Made by a program: the position numbers and the translations under genes
Shown here: positions 44,677 to 53,803 of the stretch, piece by piece
How the letters are laid out: the number at the start of each line of letters is the position of its first letter
How positions within the stretch are numbered: the first letter of the stretch is position 1
Notes under the pieces: model-generated
Told to the model about the DNA's origin: nothing
Databases searched by the model: none
What the model saw: the letters and a program-made list of their open reading frames with translations, nothing else
Source of the DNA: an uncultured Lachnospiraceae bacterium
Lineage (GTDB): Bacteria; Bacillota; Clostridia; Lachnospirales; Lachnospiraceae
Reading direction: 5' to 3'
Assembly: GCA_910583835.1 (NCBI GenBank)
Contig: CAJTYM010000009.1
Span: 1 to 64,000, forward strand
DNA: 64,000 nt

Positions 44677-47600
44677 ATGAAATTCAGTAACATGAAGAAA
44701 GTCATTGCAGTTGCCATGGCAGCAGTGATGACGGTAGGAAGCGTCAGCATGGCGCCGCCTGTGGAGATTAGGGCAGAAGGGCCAGCAATTTCCGCACAGG
44801 TTGCCCTGGATAAGAAGGGCGCGAAGCTGACCTGGAACAAATTGGAAGATGCAGCAGTGACAGGCTATCGCGTGTACCGCACGGAGATAGTCACAGACGG
44901 AGATGGCAATGAAATTGCCACGCCGCAGGCGATTGCCACGCTCGATAACGAGGGGAATTCGGCAAAGACCTGGAAGTTTGACTTCGGAGCGAATGCGGAA
45001 GTGACGGAAGAGGGGGCAGAAGCGCCCATATCCTGCCTTGCCGAAGGGTATACGTCTGTCTCCCAGGAGAATGCGTACTACTCAGCAGAGCAAGGCTATG
45101 GGTTTACCGCAGGTGTTCCCACTGCAGAAGGTGGAACCCTTGTTTTTAGCAACAGGACAGATGGCAAGAAGATGTCGGAAGACGTCCTCAATGGCGATTT
45201 TGCGACCATCACTCCGCCGGAAGGCGGCGCCCTGACGGCAGGCGGAGCTACTCTGGAAGCGGGGCAGAGCTATATGGAATTTGTCGTGGATGTTCCCAAT
45301 GGAGAATATAAAGCGACAGCCACGCATAGCGGATTTGTCACCGGCAGGAATATCTCTGTATTCTGGTTCCAGGGAGTACAGGCAGACCGCCATGCAATAA
45401 ATAATGCGATTGCAGTGAGTGAAAGGACCGTCAAAGTGACGGATGGCAAGCTGCGCATTGCGGCAAGCGCCAGCGCTTCCGGCGGTACGGCTTATCCGCC
45501 GGCGTTAAGTGCAGTGACAATTACAGAGGTGCCCAAGATTAAGACGGGCATCAATTCGGAAGGTCTCTTCTACTGCAAAGACGTGACGGTGGATGTAAGC
45601 AAGGTCTACACCTATAAGGTTGTGGCAATGAAAGGTGAGGCAGAGGCAGCGGATTTGAATTCCGGGGATATCCAGACCATTCCTGCACCGACAGTTTCCG
45701 TAAGCGCGACAACGACAAACAGCGCCACGCTTGCAATCAATAACAATGAGGTGGAGACGGACAGCTACAATATTTACCGCAAGAAAGCAGCGGATACTTC
45801 CTTTGCAAAGGTTGCAGAATTTACAGATATCAACGCCGATGGCAATTTCACAGCCAGCAAGGTCTTGGGGGAGACGGAAGTATATGTGGAGGATGACTTC
45901 AATTCTTATGCCGTTGGCGATGGGACGGCGGAAAAGAGTAGGAATCTGCTTGCCCCGGACAATGGGGACTGGACGGTTCTGAACCCCAATAATTATTATG
46001 TGGGGATGGTGGCAGACAGGTCCAATTCTGACTGTGAGAATAATACATTATTCCTGAAAATGAGCGCGCTTGAGAATTATGACGGTGCATTTATGTATCT
46101 CAGCACAAATCTTGACCAGACTACGACGTTCCATAAGAAGCTGGCGGATGCGGCAGTGTTAAATGGTCAGACGCGCCTGCAGCTGAATTTTGCGCTGCCG
46201 AATCACTCCAATAAGGTAAACACGGACAGAGGGCTCTGCAGCAGCTATCTCTACCTTGCGGACAAGGAGATTACGGAAAATGATGCTGCAAGCGGCTATG
46301 TTGCCAAACTGGAGTACAATGCGGACGATAACAAGATTTATCTGAATGATGCCGAGGTCTATGATTTTGGCGAGGGTCAGGATAAAGTAAGGAGCGTATG
46401 GAACACGATTACGCTTGACATTAACCCGGAGCAGAAGACGATTGCCTACGAATTTGAAAGGGAAGCAGAAGAATATGTTAAGAGCGGCAGCGTGACAATC
46501 CCGGATGCACCGGCAGCGCCGGAAGAGCCGGCGGCAGAGGAGGGCGATGGGGAAACGGAAGAGCCGTCTTATGCGACCTTAAGTTTTACTGGCGCCAAAA
46601 ATCCCAGCAACAACCAGCGTTGGGCAAATATTGCCATTGATAACCTCAAATTCGCTTCCCTCGGTGAAGTGGACAGCCCGGGCAGGACTTATACATACAC
46701 AGATGCCAATTTAGAGACTGATACAGAATATAATTATTATGTAGGGGCAGTTGTCGATGGCAAGGAAATCGTAAAATCTTCCACAGTCAGCGCGAAGACA
46801 CAGCCGATTGTAGCCGATAGTGTTTCTATTTCTGAAGAATCCCTGGAGATTAAAAAGGGCGGTACATCGGAAGAACTTACGGTAACTGTCCTGCCGGCAG
46901 AGACCTCGGACAAATCAGTGACCTGGTCAAGCGAGGACGAGACGATTGCAACAGTGGCAGACGGCGTAGTCACAGGCGTGGGCGCTGGTACCGTGAATAT
47001 TGTTGCAACGACAAAGAATGGTAAGACAGCCAGCTGTGCCGTGACGGTTACAGATGTGAAACTGAGCAAATCAAGCCTGAACCTGAAGATTGGCGAAGAG
47101 GCAACCTTGACAGCAGAAGTAAGACCGGACACCATAACTACGCAGACCGTAAAATGGAAGTCCGATAAGGACGACATTGCAACGGTTGATGAAAATGGCA
47201 AGGTCAAAGCTATCGCTGCCGGAACGGCAAAGATTACTGTTACAGCCGACAATAATGGGGAAACTGCGACATGTACTGTAAAGGTCAGCAAGGTAGGTGT
47301 GACGGGTATTACCCTGAATGCTGCATCGGGAAGTCTGAAAAAGGGCGAGAAGGTGACGTTAACGCCAACGGTTGCGCCAGATAATGCAACGAATAAAGAC
47401 ATTACATGGTCTACTTCCAATGATAAGGTTGCAACGGTTCTGAACGGCGTAGTCACAGCAGTAGGACAAGGGTCCGCTGTTATCACGGCAACCTCTGCAG
47501 ACAATGCGGCAATTACCGCAACATATAACCTCACGGTAACAGACCCGACAACGAATGGCCCGGCAGCAAAGATTCCGGCAACGAGTGTTTCCATAAAGAA

Positions 47601-48057
47601 ACCGTCTTCCACAACATTGAAGAAAGGCAAGACGCTGACATTGACAGCAATTATGGCTCCCGCCAATACGACGGATACGCTTAGCTGGAAGACAAGCAAC
47701 CCCAAGATTGCAACGGTAACAGCAGGCAAAGTCAAAGCTGTTAACAAAGGAACGGCAACGATTACGGTAACAACGACGAGCGGCAAGACAGCATCGATTA
47801 AGATTACTGTCAAGGTACCGGCAACGAAGGTGAAGCTTTCCAAGAAGAAAGCAACATTGAAGGTAGGCAAGTCATTAAAATTAAAAGCAAAGATGACTCC
47901 TGCCAATTCCACGGATAAACTTACCTGGAAGACTTCTAATAAGAAGGTTGCTACCGTGAAAAAAGGAAAGGTGACAGCGAAGAAGAAAGGAAAGGCAACG
48001 ATTACGGTGAAGACCCAGAGCGGGAAAACGGCGAAGTGTAAGATAACCGTAAAATAA
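44677..48057 (+). CDS. Secreted surface protein with five Big2 Ig-like repeats
   Basis: A 1126-residue protein with a signal peptide (about 1-33). After it come a fibronectin-III-like domain, a long region with a beta-sandwich (lectin/glucanase-like) look at about 395-690 (for example VEDDFNSYAVGDG and NPSNNQRWANIAIDNLKF), a second and third FN3-like segment, and five Big2 domains in a row (about 712-1126). The last two Big2 repeats are extremely Lys-rich. No sortase motif is present. It is probably a wall-bound adhesin or glycan-binding protein. The ATG at 44677 is chosen from its spacing to AAAGGAGG; two upstream in-frame ATGs are less well placed. Confidence 0.88.
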   Translation: MKFSNMKKVIAVAMAAVMTVGSVSMAPPVEIRAEGPAISAQVALDKKGAKLTWNKLEDAAVTGYRVYRTEIVTDGDGNEIATPQAIATLDNEGNSAKTWKFDFGANAEVTEEGAEAPISCLAEGYTSVSQENAYYSAEQGYGFTAGVPTAEGGTLVFSNRTDGKKMSEDVLNGDFATITPPEGGALTAGGATLEAGQSYMEFVVDVPNGEYKATATHSGFVTGRNISVFWFQGVQADRHAINNAIAVSERTVKVTDGKLRIAASASASGGTAYPPALSAVTITEVPKIKTGINSEGLFYCKDVTVDVSKVYTYKVVAMKGEAEAADLNSGDIQTIPAPTVSVSATTTNSATLAINNNEVETDSYNIYRKKAADTSFAKVAEFTDINADGNFTASKVLGETEVYVEDDFNSYAVGDGTAEKSRNLLAPDNGDWTVLNPNNYYVGMVADRSNSDCENNTLFLKMSALENYDGAFMYLSTNLDQTTTFHKKLADAAVLNGQTRLQLNFALPNHSNKVNTDRGLCSSYLYLADKEITENDAASGYVAKLEYNADDNKIYLNDAEVYDFGEGQDKVRSVWNTITLDINPEQKTIAYEFEREAEEYVKSGSVTIPDAPAAPEEPAAEEGDGETEEPSYATLSFTGAKNPSNNQRWANIAIDNLKFASLGEVDSPGRTYTYTDANLETDTEYNYYVGAVVDGKEIVKSSTVSAKTQPIVADSVSISEESLEIKKGGTSEELTVTVLPAETSDKSVTWSSEDETIATVADGVVTGVGAGTVNIVATTKNGKTASCAVTVTDVKLSKSSLNLKIGEEATLTAEVRPDTITTQTVKWKSDKDDIATVDENGKVKAIAAGTAKITVTADNNGETATCTVKVSKVGVTGITLNAASGSLKKGEKVTLTPTVAPDNATNKDITWSTSNDKVATVLNGVVTAVGQGSAVITATSADNAAITATYNLTVTDPTTNGPAAKIPATSVSIKKPSSTTLKKGKTLTLTAIMAPANTTDTLSWKTSNPKIATVTAGKVKAVNKGTATITVTTTSGKTASIKITVKVPATKVKLSKKKATLKVGKSLKLKAKMTPANSTDKLTWKTSNKKVATVKKGKVTAKKKGKATITVKTQSGKTAKCKITVK

Positions 48058-48076
48058 CCCTTAACCGGATGACGAA

Positions 48077-48104
48077 GGAAATACTGATTAAATCAGCGTT
48101 TCCC
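48077..48104. repeat. Palindromic GGAAATACTGATT/AATCAGCGTTTCC repeat
   Basis: A perfect-centre palindrome with one mismatch near the ends. Its reverse complement starts GGGAAACGCTGAT, the same string as at 20682. It lies between the stop of the Ig-repeat gene and that gene's terminator. Confidence 0.55.
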
Positions 48105-48118
48105 ATTAAAAAGTAAGA

Positions 48119-48155
48119 GCAAAGGCAGCGGTTTATGTCCGCTGCCTTTTGCGAT
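48119..48155. terminator. Bidirectional terminator
   Basis: GCAAAGGCAGCGG and CCGCTGCCTTTTGC form a 13-base-pair GC-rich stem with a seven-base loop. It lies between convergent genes (the Ig-repeat gene and the DUF2752 gene) and could serve both. Confidence 0.85.
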
Positions 48156-48188
48156 GAGGATTTTTTCAATGCCCACTCCCGCCAAAGC

Positions 48189-48563
48189 TTATATCATATT
48201 TCGTACCACGCCATAGCCGACCAGGAGCACAATACTGATATACAAGATAACATTCTGCCAGGGTTTTAACTTTTTAGTCCCATCTTTTACATAAGTCATG
48301 GCACTTCCTGCAAAGACAATTCCCAGCGGTATCAGCAGCAGAAACAGCACAGGGTGGCAGAGGAATGCCCCATGGAAATCAAGCCGCATCATAGCCAGGC
48401 ACATGCGGGTTACGCCGCAGCCCGGGCATTTCAGTCCGGTGACTGCGTAGATGGGACACGGAATGGCGAGTCCCGTATATTTGGCAAATATGCCATATAC
48501 AAAACCCGCCATGACAATGCAAAGCGTATATGTAATTACTCGTATCAGACGCTTTCTTCCCAT
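48189..48563 (-). CDS. DUF2752 small membrane protein
   Basis: A 124-residue protein with three hydrophobic segments. The DUF2752 signature CPIYAVTGLKCPGCGVTRM is plain: a conserved Cys motif C-x9-C-x2-C-G-x-T-R between the first and second membrane segments. The function of the family is not established. It lies three bases downstream of a DUF4234 gene on the minus strand, so the two are probably cotranslated. Confidence 0.85.
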   Translation of the reverse strand: MGRKRLIRVITYTLCIVMAGFVYGIFAKYTGLAIPCPIYAVTGLKCPGCGVTRMCLAMMRLDFHGAFLCHPVLFLLLIPLGIVFAGSAMTYVKDGTKKLKPWQNVILYISIVLLVGYGVVRNMI

Positions 48564-48565
48564 AA

Positions 48566-48907
48566 TTATGCCAGCTTATTAAGGTCGTTCTGCATAAGCG
48601 CGTATGCAACGATTGAGAATCCAAACAGGCACAGCAGAAGATATGCAATGCTGCTGCTGTTTGAGGGTATTCCGCGGTCGTTCTTTGCCTGGTCAATCTT
48701 CTCGCCTTGCTTGTAAGCCCAATACAGACCGTAAATATTGCATGTTACCAGGGACAGAAGGAATGCAACGACACCTGAGGTGTCCCCTGTCCTTCCCGAA
48801 ACAATATTGGTCTCGTCAGTGATGCATATAAACCAATAGATGCCATAGATGCCGCATGTCACGATGGACAGGATAATGCATATGGCAATTTCTCTGCGCT
48901 GAATCAT
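48566..48907 (-). CDS. DUF4234 membrane protein, copy 1
   Basis: A 113-residue protein with three membrane segments and the DUF4234 opening IVTCGIYGIYWF, followed by FLLSLVTCNIYGLYWAYK. It is a close paralogue of the gene at 48984 (about two thirds of positions look identical), so a tandem duplication is likely. The function is unknown. The start has AAAGGAGAA upstream. Confidence 0.82.
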   Translation of the reverse strand: MIQRREIAICIILSIVTCGIYGIYWFICITDETNIVSGRTGDTSGVVAFLLSLVTCNIYGLYWAYKQGEKIDQAKNDRGIPSNSSSIAYLLLCLFGFSIVAYALMQNDLNKLA

Positions 48908-48983
48908 AAATTTTCTCCTTTCATTTTGCGAACTACGATACCATTATAGCATACCAGCGGCTTTTGTCCAGCCTTTATAAATT

Positions 48984-49337
48984 TTATGTATAGTATGCCA
49001 CTTTATTCAGTTCATTCTGCATAAGTGCGAGAGCAACAATCTGTAGGCCAAACAGACAAAGTAAGAGATAGACAATGTGGCTGTTGTCGTCTGTGGGAAT
49101 GCCATAATCAGACTTTGCGATATTGAGTTTTGCCCCCTGGCGGTATGCCCAATATAAATCGTATAAACTGCAGGTTACCAGGGACAGCAGGAAGGCGCCG
49201 ATGCCTGTGGTTTCCCCGACTCTGCTGGAAACTTCGTTCGTTTCATCTGTAAGCCGTATAAACCAATAGATGCCATAAATGCCGCATGTCACTATTGATA
49301 GGAGAATGCATAGTGCGATATTTCTTTGTTCAATCAT
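48984..49337 (-). CDS. DUF4234 membrane protein, copy 2
   Basis: A 117-residue paralogue of the gene above, with the same three-segment layout (IVTCGIYGIYWFIRLTDETN and FLLSLVTCSLYDLYWAYRQG). The 77-base gap between the copies still has its own AGGAGGAA-type start context for each gene. It is the first gene of this minus-strand cluster. Bases 49338-49500 hold no other gene. Confidence 0.82.
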   Translation of the reverse strand: MIEQRNIALCILLSIVTCGIYGIYWFIRLTDETNEVSSRVGETTGIGAFLLSLVTCSLYDLYWAYRQGAKLNIAKSDYGIPTDDNSHIVYLLLCLFGLQIVALALMQNELNKVAYYT

Positions 49338-49499
49338 AAGATTCCTCCTTTAAACGTTTCGTTTTCTTGCATATAACATACGCGATTTATCAAATTTATG
49401 CAAGGGAAATCCGTAAAGGGGGTGGCATGCTTATTGGAATTCCTGTGTCAGGAGATGTATAGGATTTTTTTGAGTTCCATGATTTAAATTCTCCCAAAC

Positions 49500-49528
49500 T
49501 TGCCAAAACCCAAGATATATCATATAAT
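49500..49528 (+). promoter_or_regulatory. Promoter of the murE operon
   Basis: TTGCCA (49500-49505), 17 bases, TATAAT (49523-49528), 36 bases before the murE start. This is the likely main promoter for the block that follows. Confidence 0.75.
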
Positions 49529-49563
49529 AAGCTGAATACCCATTTTAGAAAAGAGGAATGATA

Positions 49564-51039
49564 ATGGAGCGATTGGAAAAATTGTTGGAACGCCTGGACT
49601 ACACAGTGGTTCAGGGAAGCACAGATATAGAGGTTACAGAGTTGGTCTATGATTCCAGGAAAGTGCAGCCGGGCTGCCTGTTTGTCTGTATCAAGGGCAC
49701 GGCCGTGGATGGGCATACGTTTGCCGGGGAAGTGGCAGCAAAAGGCGCAAGCGCCATTTTGGTGCAGGATTGCGTGGATGTGCCGGGGAATGTCACAGTC
49801 ATTGAGGTAGAGGACAGCCGGTATGGGCTTGCGCTTTTGTCCTGCGCATGGTTCCATTATCCGGCAGAGAAACTGAAAGTCATCGGTGTGACCGGGACGA
49901 AAGGGAAGACTACGACCACTTACATGGTCAAATCCATTTTGGAACATGCAGGTTATAAGGTGGGGCTGATTGGCACGATTGAAGCCATTATCGGCGATAA
50001 GGTGATTCCGGCAAACAATACAACGCCGGAATCTTGGATTGTACAGAGCTATTTCCATCAGATGGCAGAAGCGGGCTGCCAGTGCGTGGTGATGGAGGTA
50101 TCCTCCCAGGGGCTGATGATGCACCGCACTGCGGGCATTCCCTTTGAGATTGGCATATTTACGAATATCGAGCCGGACCATATCGGGCCCGGGGAACATT
50201 CCTCTTTTGAAGAATATATGGGCTGCAAGGGATTGCTGTTCAGACAATGTAAGATTGGGATTGTCAATGTGGACGATGAGCATTGGCAGAAAGTGCTTGA
50301 GGGCCATACCTGTAAGCTGGAGACATTTGGTTTTTCTGAAAAGGCAGATTTAAGGGCAAAGAACCCACAGCTTGTGAAAAAGCCTGGCTGTCTTGGCGTA
50401 TCCTATACGGCACAGGGGCTTGTTAATGCAGAGATTGAGATTGACGTGCCTGGCAAGTTCAGCATATACAATTCCCTGACGGCGATTGCCATCTGCCGCC
50501 ATTTTAAGGTGACGCTTGCGGATATGAAGCAGGCGCTGAAGGAGGCGAAGGTAAAGGGCAGGATTGAGATGGTCAAAGTGTCGGATACATTTACGCTGAT
50601 GATAGATTACGCCCACAATGCCATGAGCCTGGAGAGCCTTCTGACAACGCTGAAAGAATATGATCCTACGCGTCTGGTCTGTCTGTTCGGCTGCGGCGGC
50701 AACCGTTCGAAGCTGCGCCGCTATGAGATGGGCGAAGTGTCCGGGAATTTGGCAGACTTGACGGTCATTACCTCAGATAACCCCAGGTTTGAGGAACCTC
50801 AGGCAATCATAGACGATATCAAGGTGGGGATAGCCAAGACAGAGGGAGAATATGTAGAAATCCCCGACCGCAAAGAGGCTATCCGCTACGTGATTGCCAA
50901 TGGGCAGCCGGGTGACGTAATTGTCCTTGCCGGAAAAGGGCATGAGGATTATCAGGAAATCAAGGGCAAGAAATATCCCATGGATGAGCGGGTACTGATT
51001 CAGGAAGTGCTGGAAGAAATGCAAAACAGGAACAGGTGA
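49564..51039 (+). CDS. murE: UDP-N-acetylmuramoyl-tripeptide synthetase, meso-DAP type
   Basis: A 491-residue Mur ligase that adds the third residue to the peptidoglycan stem peptide. Visible are the ATP loop GVTGTKGKTTTTY, the NNTTPES segment for UDP-MurNAc-dipeptide, and DYAHNAMS. The DNPR motif (TSDNPRFEEP) is the one used by enzymes that add meso-diaminopimelate, not lysine. The ATG at 49564 is chosen over 49558 because of its distance from GAGG. The next gene begins within or just after the stop. Confidence 0.92.
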   Translation: MERLEKLLERLDYTVVQGSTDIEVTELVYDSRKVQPGCLFVCIKGTAVDGHTFAGEVAAKGASAILVQDCVDVPGNVTVIEVEDSRYGLALLSCAWFHYPAEKLKVIGVTGTKGKTTTTYMVKSILEHAGYKVGLIGTIEAIIGDKVIPANNTTPESWIVQSYFHQMAEAGCQCVVMEVSSQGLMMHRTAGIPFEIGIFTNIEPDHIGPGEHSSFEEYMGCKGLLFRQCKIGIVNVDDEHWQKVLEGHTCKLETFGFSEKADLRAKNPQLVKKPGCLGVSYTAQGLVNAEIEIDVPGKFSIYNSLTAIAICRHFKVTLADMKQALKEAKVKGRIEMVKVSDTFTLMIDYAHNAMSLESLLTTLKEYDPTRLVCLFGCGGNRSKLRRYEMGEVSGNLADLTVITSDNPRFEEPQAIIDDIKVGIAKTEGEYVEIPDRKEAIRYVIANGQPGDVIVLAGKGHEDYQEIKGKKYPMDERVLIQEVLEEMQNRNR

Positions 51040-51044
51040 GGCAG

Positions 51045-53288
51045 ATGGCACTCTATGCCAATATTATCATAGATATTTCACATGAAAAACTGGATAAGAC
51101 ATTTCAGTATAAGGTGCCTGACAATTTGCAGGACGTGCTTAAGGTAGGGCAGCAGGTGGAAGTGCCCTTTGGCAATGGAAACCGGATGAATACCGGGTAT
51201 GTCGTGGAGCTGACAGATACGCCGGAATATGAGGTTTCCAGGCTGAAAGAAATCATCGGTGTGGTGGAAGGCAGCATTGCTATCGAATCCCAGCTGATTG
51301 CCCTGGCGGGGTGGCTGCGCAGGAATTATGGCGCTACCATGAATCAGGCGCTGAAAACGGTGCTGCCGGTGAAACAGAAAACCTCTGCTAAGAAACAGCG
51401 CATGGTCCGCCTTGCCCTGAGCAGGAAGAAAGCAGAGGAATGGCTGGCGGTATTTGAGAAAAAGCACAATACGGCAAGGGCCAGGCTGCTGTCCAATCTT
51501 ATGGAGCAGAGCCCTCTGCCGTATGAGGCAGTAACCCGGAAACTCCATATAACGGCGGCGGTTGTCCGTGTGATGGAGGAGATGGGCATCCTTACCGTGG
51601 AGGAGCAGCGCACTTACCGCAGCCCGCTGGGAGAAATGAAGCGGGGCGGCAAAAAGCCCATACTGAACGAGGGGCAGACAGCGGCAGCGGAGCGTATCTG
51701 GGAGGATTTCTCCAGAGGAGAGAGGAACACCTACCTGCTCCACGGCGTTACCGGCAGCGGCAAGACGGCTGTGTACATAGAAATTATTGAGCGGCTGGTG
51801 CATAGCGGCAGACAGGCAATTGTGCTGATACCGGAAATTGCGCTGACTTACCAGACTGTGCTCCGTTTCTATCAGAGGTTCGGGGAGCGCGTGTCCATCC
51901 TTAATTCCAAGATGTCTGCGGGAGAGCGGTATGACCAGTTTGAGCGTGCCAAAAACGGAGAGCTGGATGTGATGATAGGTCCGCGTTCTGCATTGTTTAC
52001 GCCGTTTGCCCAACTGGGAATGATTATCATAGATGAAGAACATGAGACAAGCTATAAGAGTGAGAATGTGCCCCGCTACCATGCCCGGGAAACAGCAATT
52101 GAGCGGGCGCGGATGGCGGGGGCAAGCGTGCTGTTAGGTTCCGCCACGCCCTCCATGGAAAGTTTTTACCATGCAGTGAATGGCGATTACGTGCTGCTGC
52201 AGTTAAAGGACAGAATCGATAAAAAGCCCCTGCCCACGTGTCATACCGTGGATTTGCGGGAAGAATTAAGGCGGGGGAACCGTTCCATCCTCAGCGAAAA
52301 GCTGCAGGAATTGCTGGAGCAGCGGCTAAGGAGCCGCCAGCAGGCCATGCTGTTCATTAACCGCCGGGGGCTGGCAGGGTTTGTCTCCTGCCGTGCCTGT
52401 GGGCACGTGATGAAATGCCCGCACTGCGATGTGTCCCTGAGCCAGCATAATAACGGCAATGTGGTATGCCATTATTGCGGATATGCACAGAAGCTGCCGT
52501 TCGTTTGCCCGGAATGCGGTTCCAAATATATTGGCGGCTTTAAGGCAGGTACCCAGAAAATCGAAGAAATCATCAAGAAACGTTTTCCCCAAGCGCGGGT
52601 GCTGCGCATGGATTTTGACACTACCCGCAGCAAGGATAGTTATGAGAAAATCCTCTCAGCATTCGCCAACCAGGAGGCAGATATTTTAGTCGGCACGCAG
52701 ATGATTGTCAAAGGACATGATTTCCCCAATGTCACGCTGGTGGGGATTCTGGCGGCAGACCTGTCCTTACATGTCAGTGATTTCCATGGACCGGAGCGGA
52801 CGTTCCAGCTGATTACCCAGGCGGCAGGACGTGCCGGGCGGGGGAAGCTGCCGGGCGAAGTGGTCATCCAGACATACAGTCCTGAGCATTATGCCATAGA
52901 GCTGGCGGGGAAACAGGATTATGGGAAATATTATCAGGCGGAGATTGCCTACCGGGAACTTTTGCATTATCCGCCCTGTGGGCATATGCTGGTAATGATG
53001 ACGGCGTCCGCAGACGAGATGACAGCGTTTCTGAGCATGGAGCTGCTGGCAAAGAAAGTCCGGCAGGCGCAGGACAGAGGCAAGTTGTCGGGGCTGCAGC
53101 TGATAGGTCCGGCAGATGCCGCCGTTGCCAAGGTAAAAGACGTCTACCGGAGAGTCTTGTATTTCAAACATCAGGAATACCAGACGCTTGTGCAGATAAA
53201 GGATGTGCTGGAACAGTTTATTTTCCGCCACCGTGAGTTTCGTAGTGTCTCGGTGCAGTTTGATTTTGACCCTATGAATGGGTTTTAG
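51045..53288 (+). CDS. priA: Primosomal protein N' (PriA helicase)
   Basis: A 747-residue 3'-5' helicase that restarts stalled replication forks. The N-terminal 3'-DNA-binding domain (DKTFQYKVP), Walker A GVTGSGKTAVYIE, DEEH box, and the eight-Cys zinc module (CRACGHVMKCPHC ... CHYCGYAQ ... CPECG) are all present, with helicase motifs GSATPSMES and QAAGRAGR. The ATG at 51045 is preferred; a GTG at 51036 overlaps the murE stop and is also possible. Confidence 0.94.
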   Translation: MALYANIIIDISHEKLDKTFQYKVPDNLQDVLKVGQQVEVPFGNGNRMNTGYVVELTDTPEYEVSRLKEIIGVVEGSIAIESQLIALAGWLRRNYGATMNQALKTVLPVKQKTSAKKQRMVRLALSRKKAEEWLAVFEKKHNTARARLLSNLMEQSPLPYEAVTRKLHITAAVVRVMEEMGILTVEEQRTYRSPLGEMKRGGKKPILNEGQTAAAERIWEDFSRGERNTYLLHGVTGSGKTAVYIEIIERLVHSGRQAIVLIPEIALTYQTVLRFYQRFGERVSILNSKMSAGERYDQFERAKNGELDVMIGPRSALFTPFAQLGMIIIDEEHETSYKSENVPRYHARETAIERARMAGASVLLGSATPSMESFYHAVNGDYVLLQLKDRIDKKPLPTCHTVDLREELRRGNRSILSEKLQELLEQRLRSRQQAMLFINRRGLAGFVSCRACGHVMKCPHCDVSLSQHNNGNVVCHYCGYAQKLPFVCPECGSKYIGGFKAGTQKIEEIIKKRFPQARVLRMDFDTTRSKDSYEKILSAFANQEADILVGTQMIVKGHDFPNVTLVGILAADLSLHVSDFHGPERTFQLITQAAGRAGRGKLPGEVVIQTYSPEHYAIELAGKQDYGKYYQAEIAYRELLHYPPCGHMLVMMTASADEMTAFLSMELLAKKVRQAQDRGKLSGLQLIGPADAAVAKVKDVYRRVLYFKHQEYQTLVQIKDVLEQFIFRHREFRSVSVQFDFDPMNGF

Positions 53289-53326
53289 ATAATACGCATA
53301 GAATGAATACAAGAGGAGGAAATGAT

Positions 53327-53803
53327 ATGGCAGTGCGTAACATCCGTCAGTTGGGTGACGAAATATTGAAGAAGAAATGTAGGGAGATTAAGGAGGTAAC
53401 GCCGAGAATCCAGGAGTTGATAGACGATATGCTGGAGACCATGTACGAGGCGAACGGCGTAGGGCTGGCAGCGCCGCAGGTGGGCGTGTTAAAACGCGTG
53501 GTTGTGATTGATATCGGGGAAGGTCCCATTGTGCTGATAAATCCCAGGCTTATGGAATCCAGCGGCGAGCAGACAGGAGAGGAAGCATGCCTGAGCGTTC
53601 CGGGGAAATATGGGATAGTGACACGCCCGATGAATGTGAAAATCGAAGCATATAATGAGGATATGGAGCGCATGGAGCTTCTGGGCGATGACCTTCTGGC
53701 GCGCGCTTTCGTTCATGAGATAGAGCATCTGGATGGGCATATGTATGTGGAAAAGGTTGAGGATGGTCTACATGAGGCAGTTTATGAGGAGGAAGACGAA
53801 TGA
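53327..53803 (+). CDS. def: Peptide deformylase
   Basis: A 158-residue metalloenzyme that removes the formyl group from nascent proteins. The three motifs are GVGLAAPQVG, EACLSVPG and HEIEHLDG. The second has Ala where EGCLS is usual, and the third has Glu in place of the Asp of HEIDH; the metal ligands (Cys and two His) and catalytic Glu are intact. The ATG at 53327 follows GAGGAGG. It overlaps fmt by four bases, the usual pairing of the two formyl-Met enzymes. Confidence 0.93.
   Translation: MAVRNIRQLGDEILKKKCREIKEVTPRIQELIDDMLETMYEANGVGLAAPQVGVLKRVVVIDIGEGPIVLINPRLMESSGEQTGEEACLSVPGKYGIVTRPMNVKIEAYNEDMERMELLGDDLLARAFVHEIEHLDGHMYVEKVEDGLHEAVYEEEDE

Noticed and set aside
46737..47912. Long open frame on the minus strand opposite the Big2 repeats
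   Set aside because: It follows from the biased, repeated codons of the plus-strand gene; its translation is low-complexity Val/Thr/Ala and has no start context.
49396..50307. Minus-strand open frame overlapping the 5' half of murE
   Set aside because: It lies opposite well-conserved murE motifs and its His/Cys-rich translation looks like a reading shadow.
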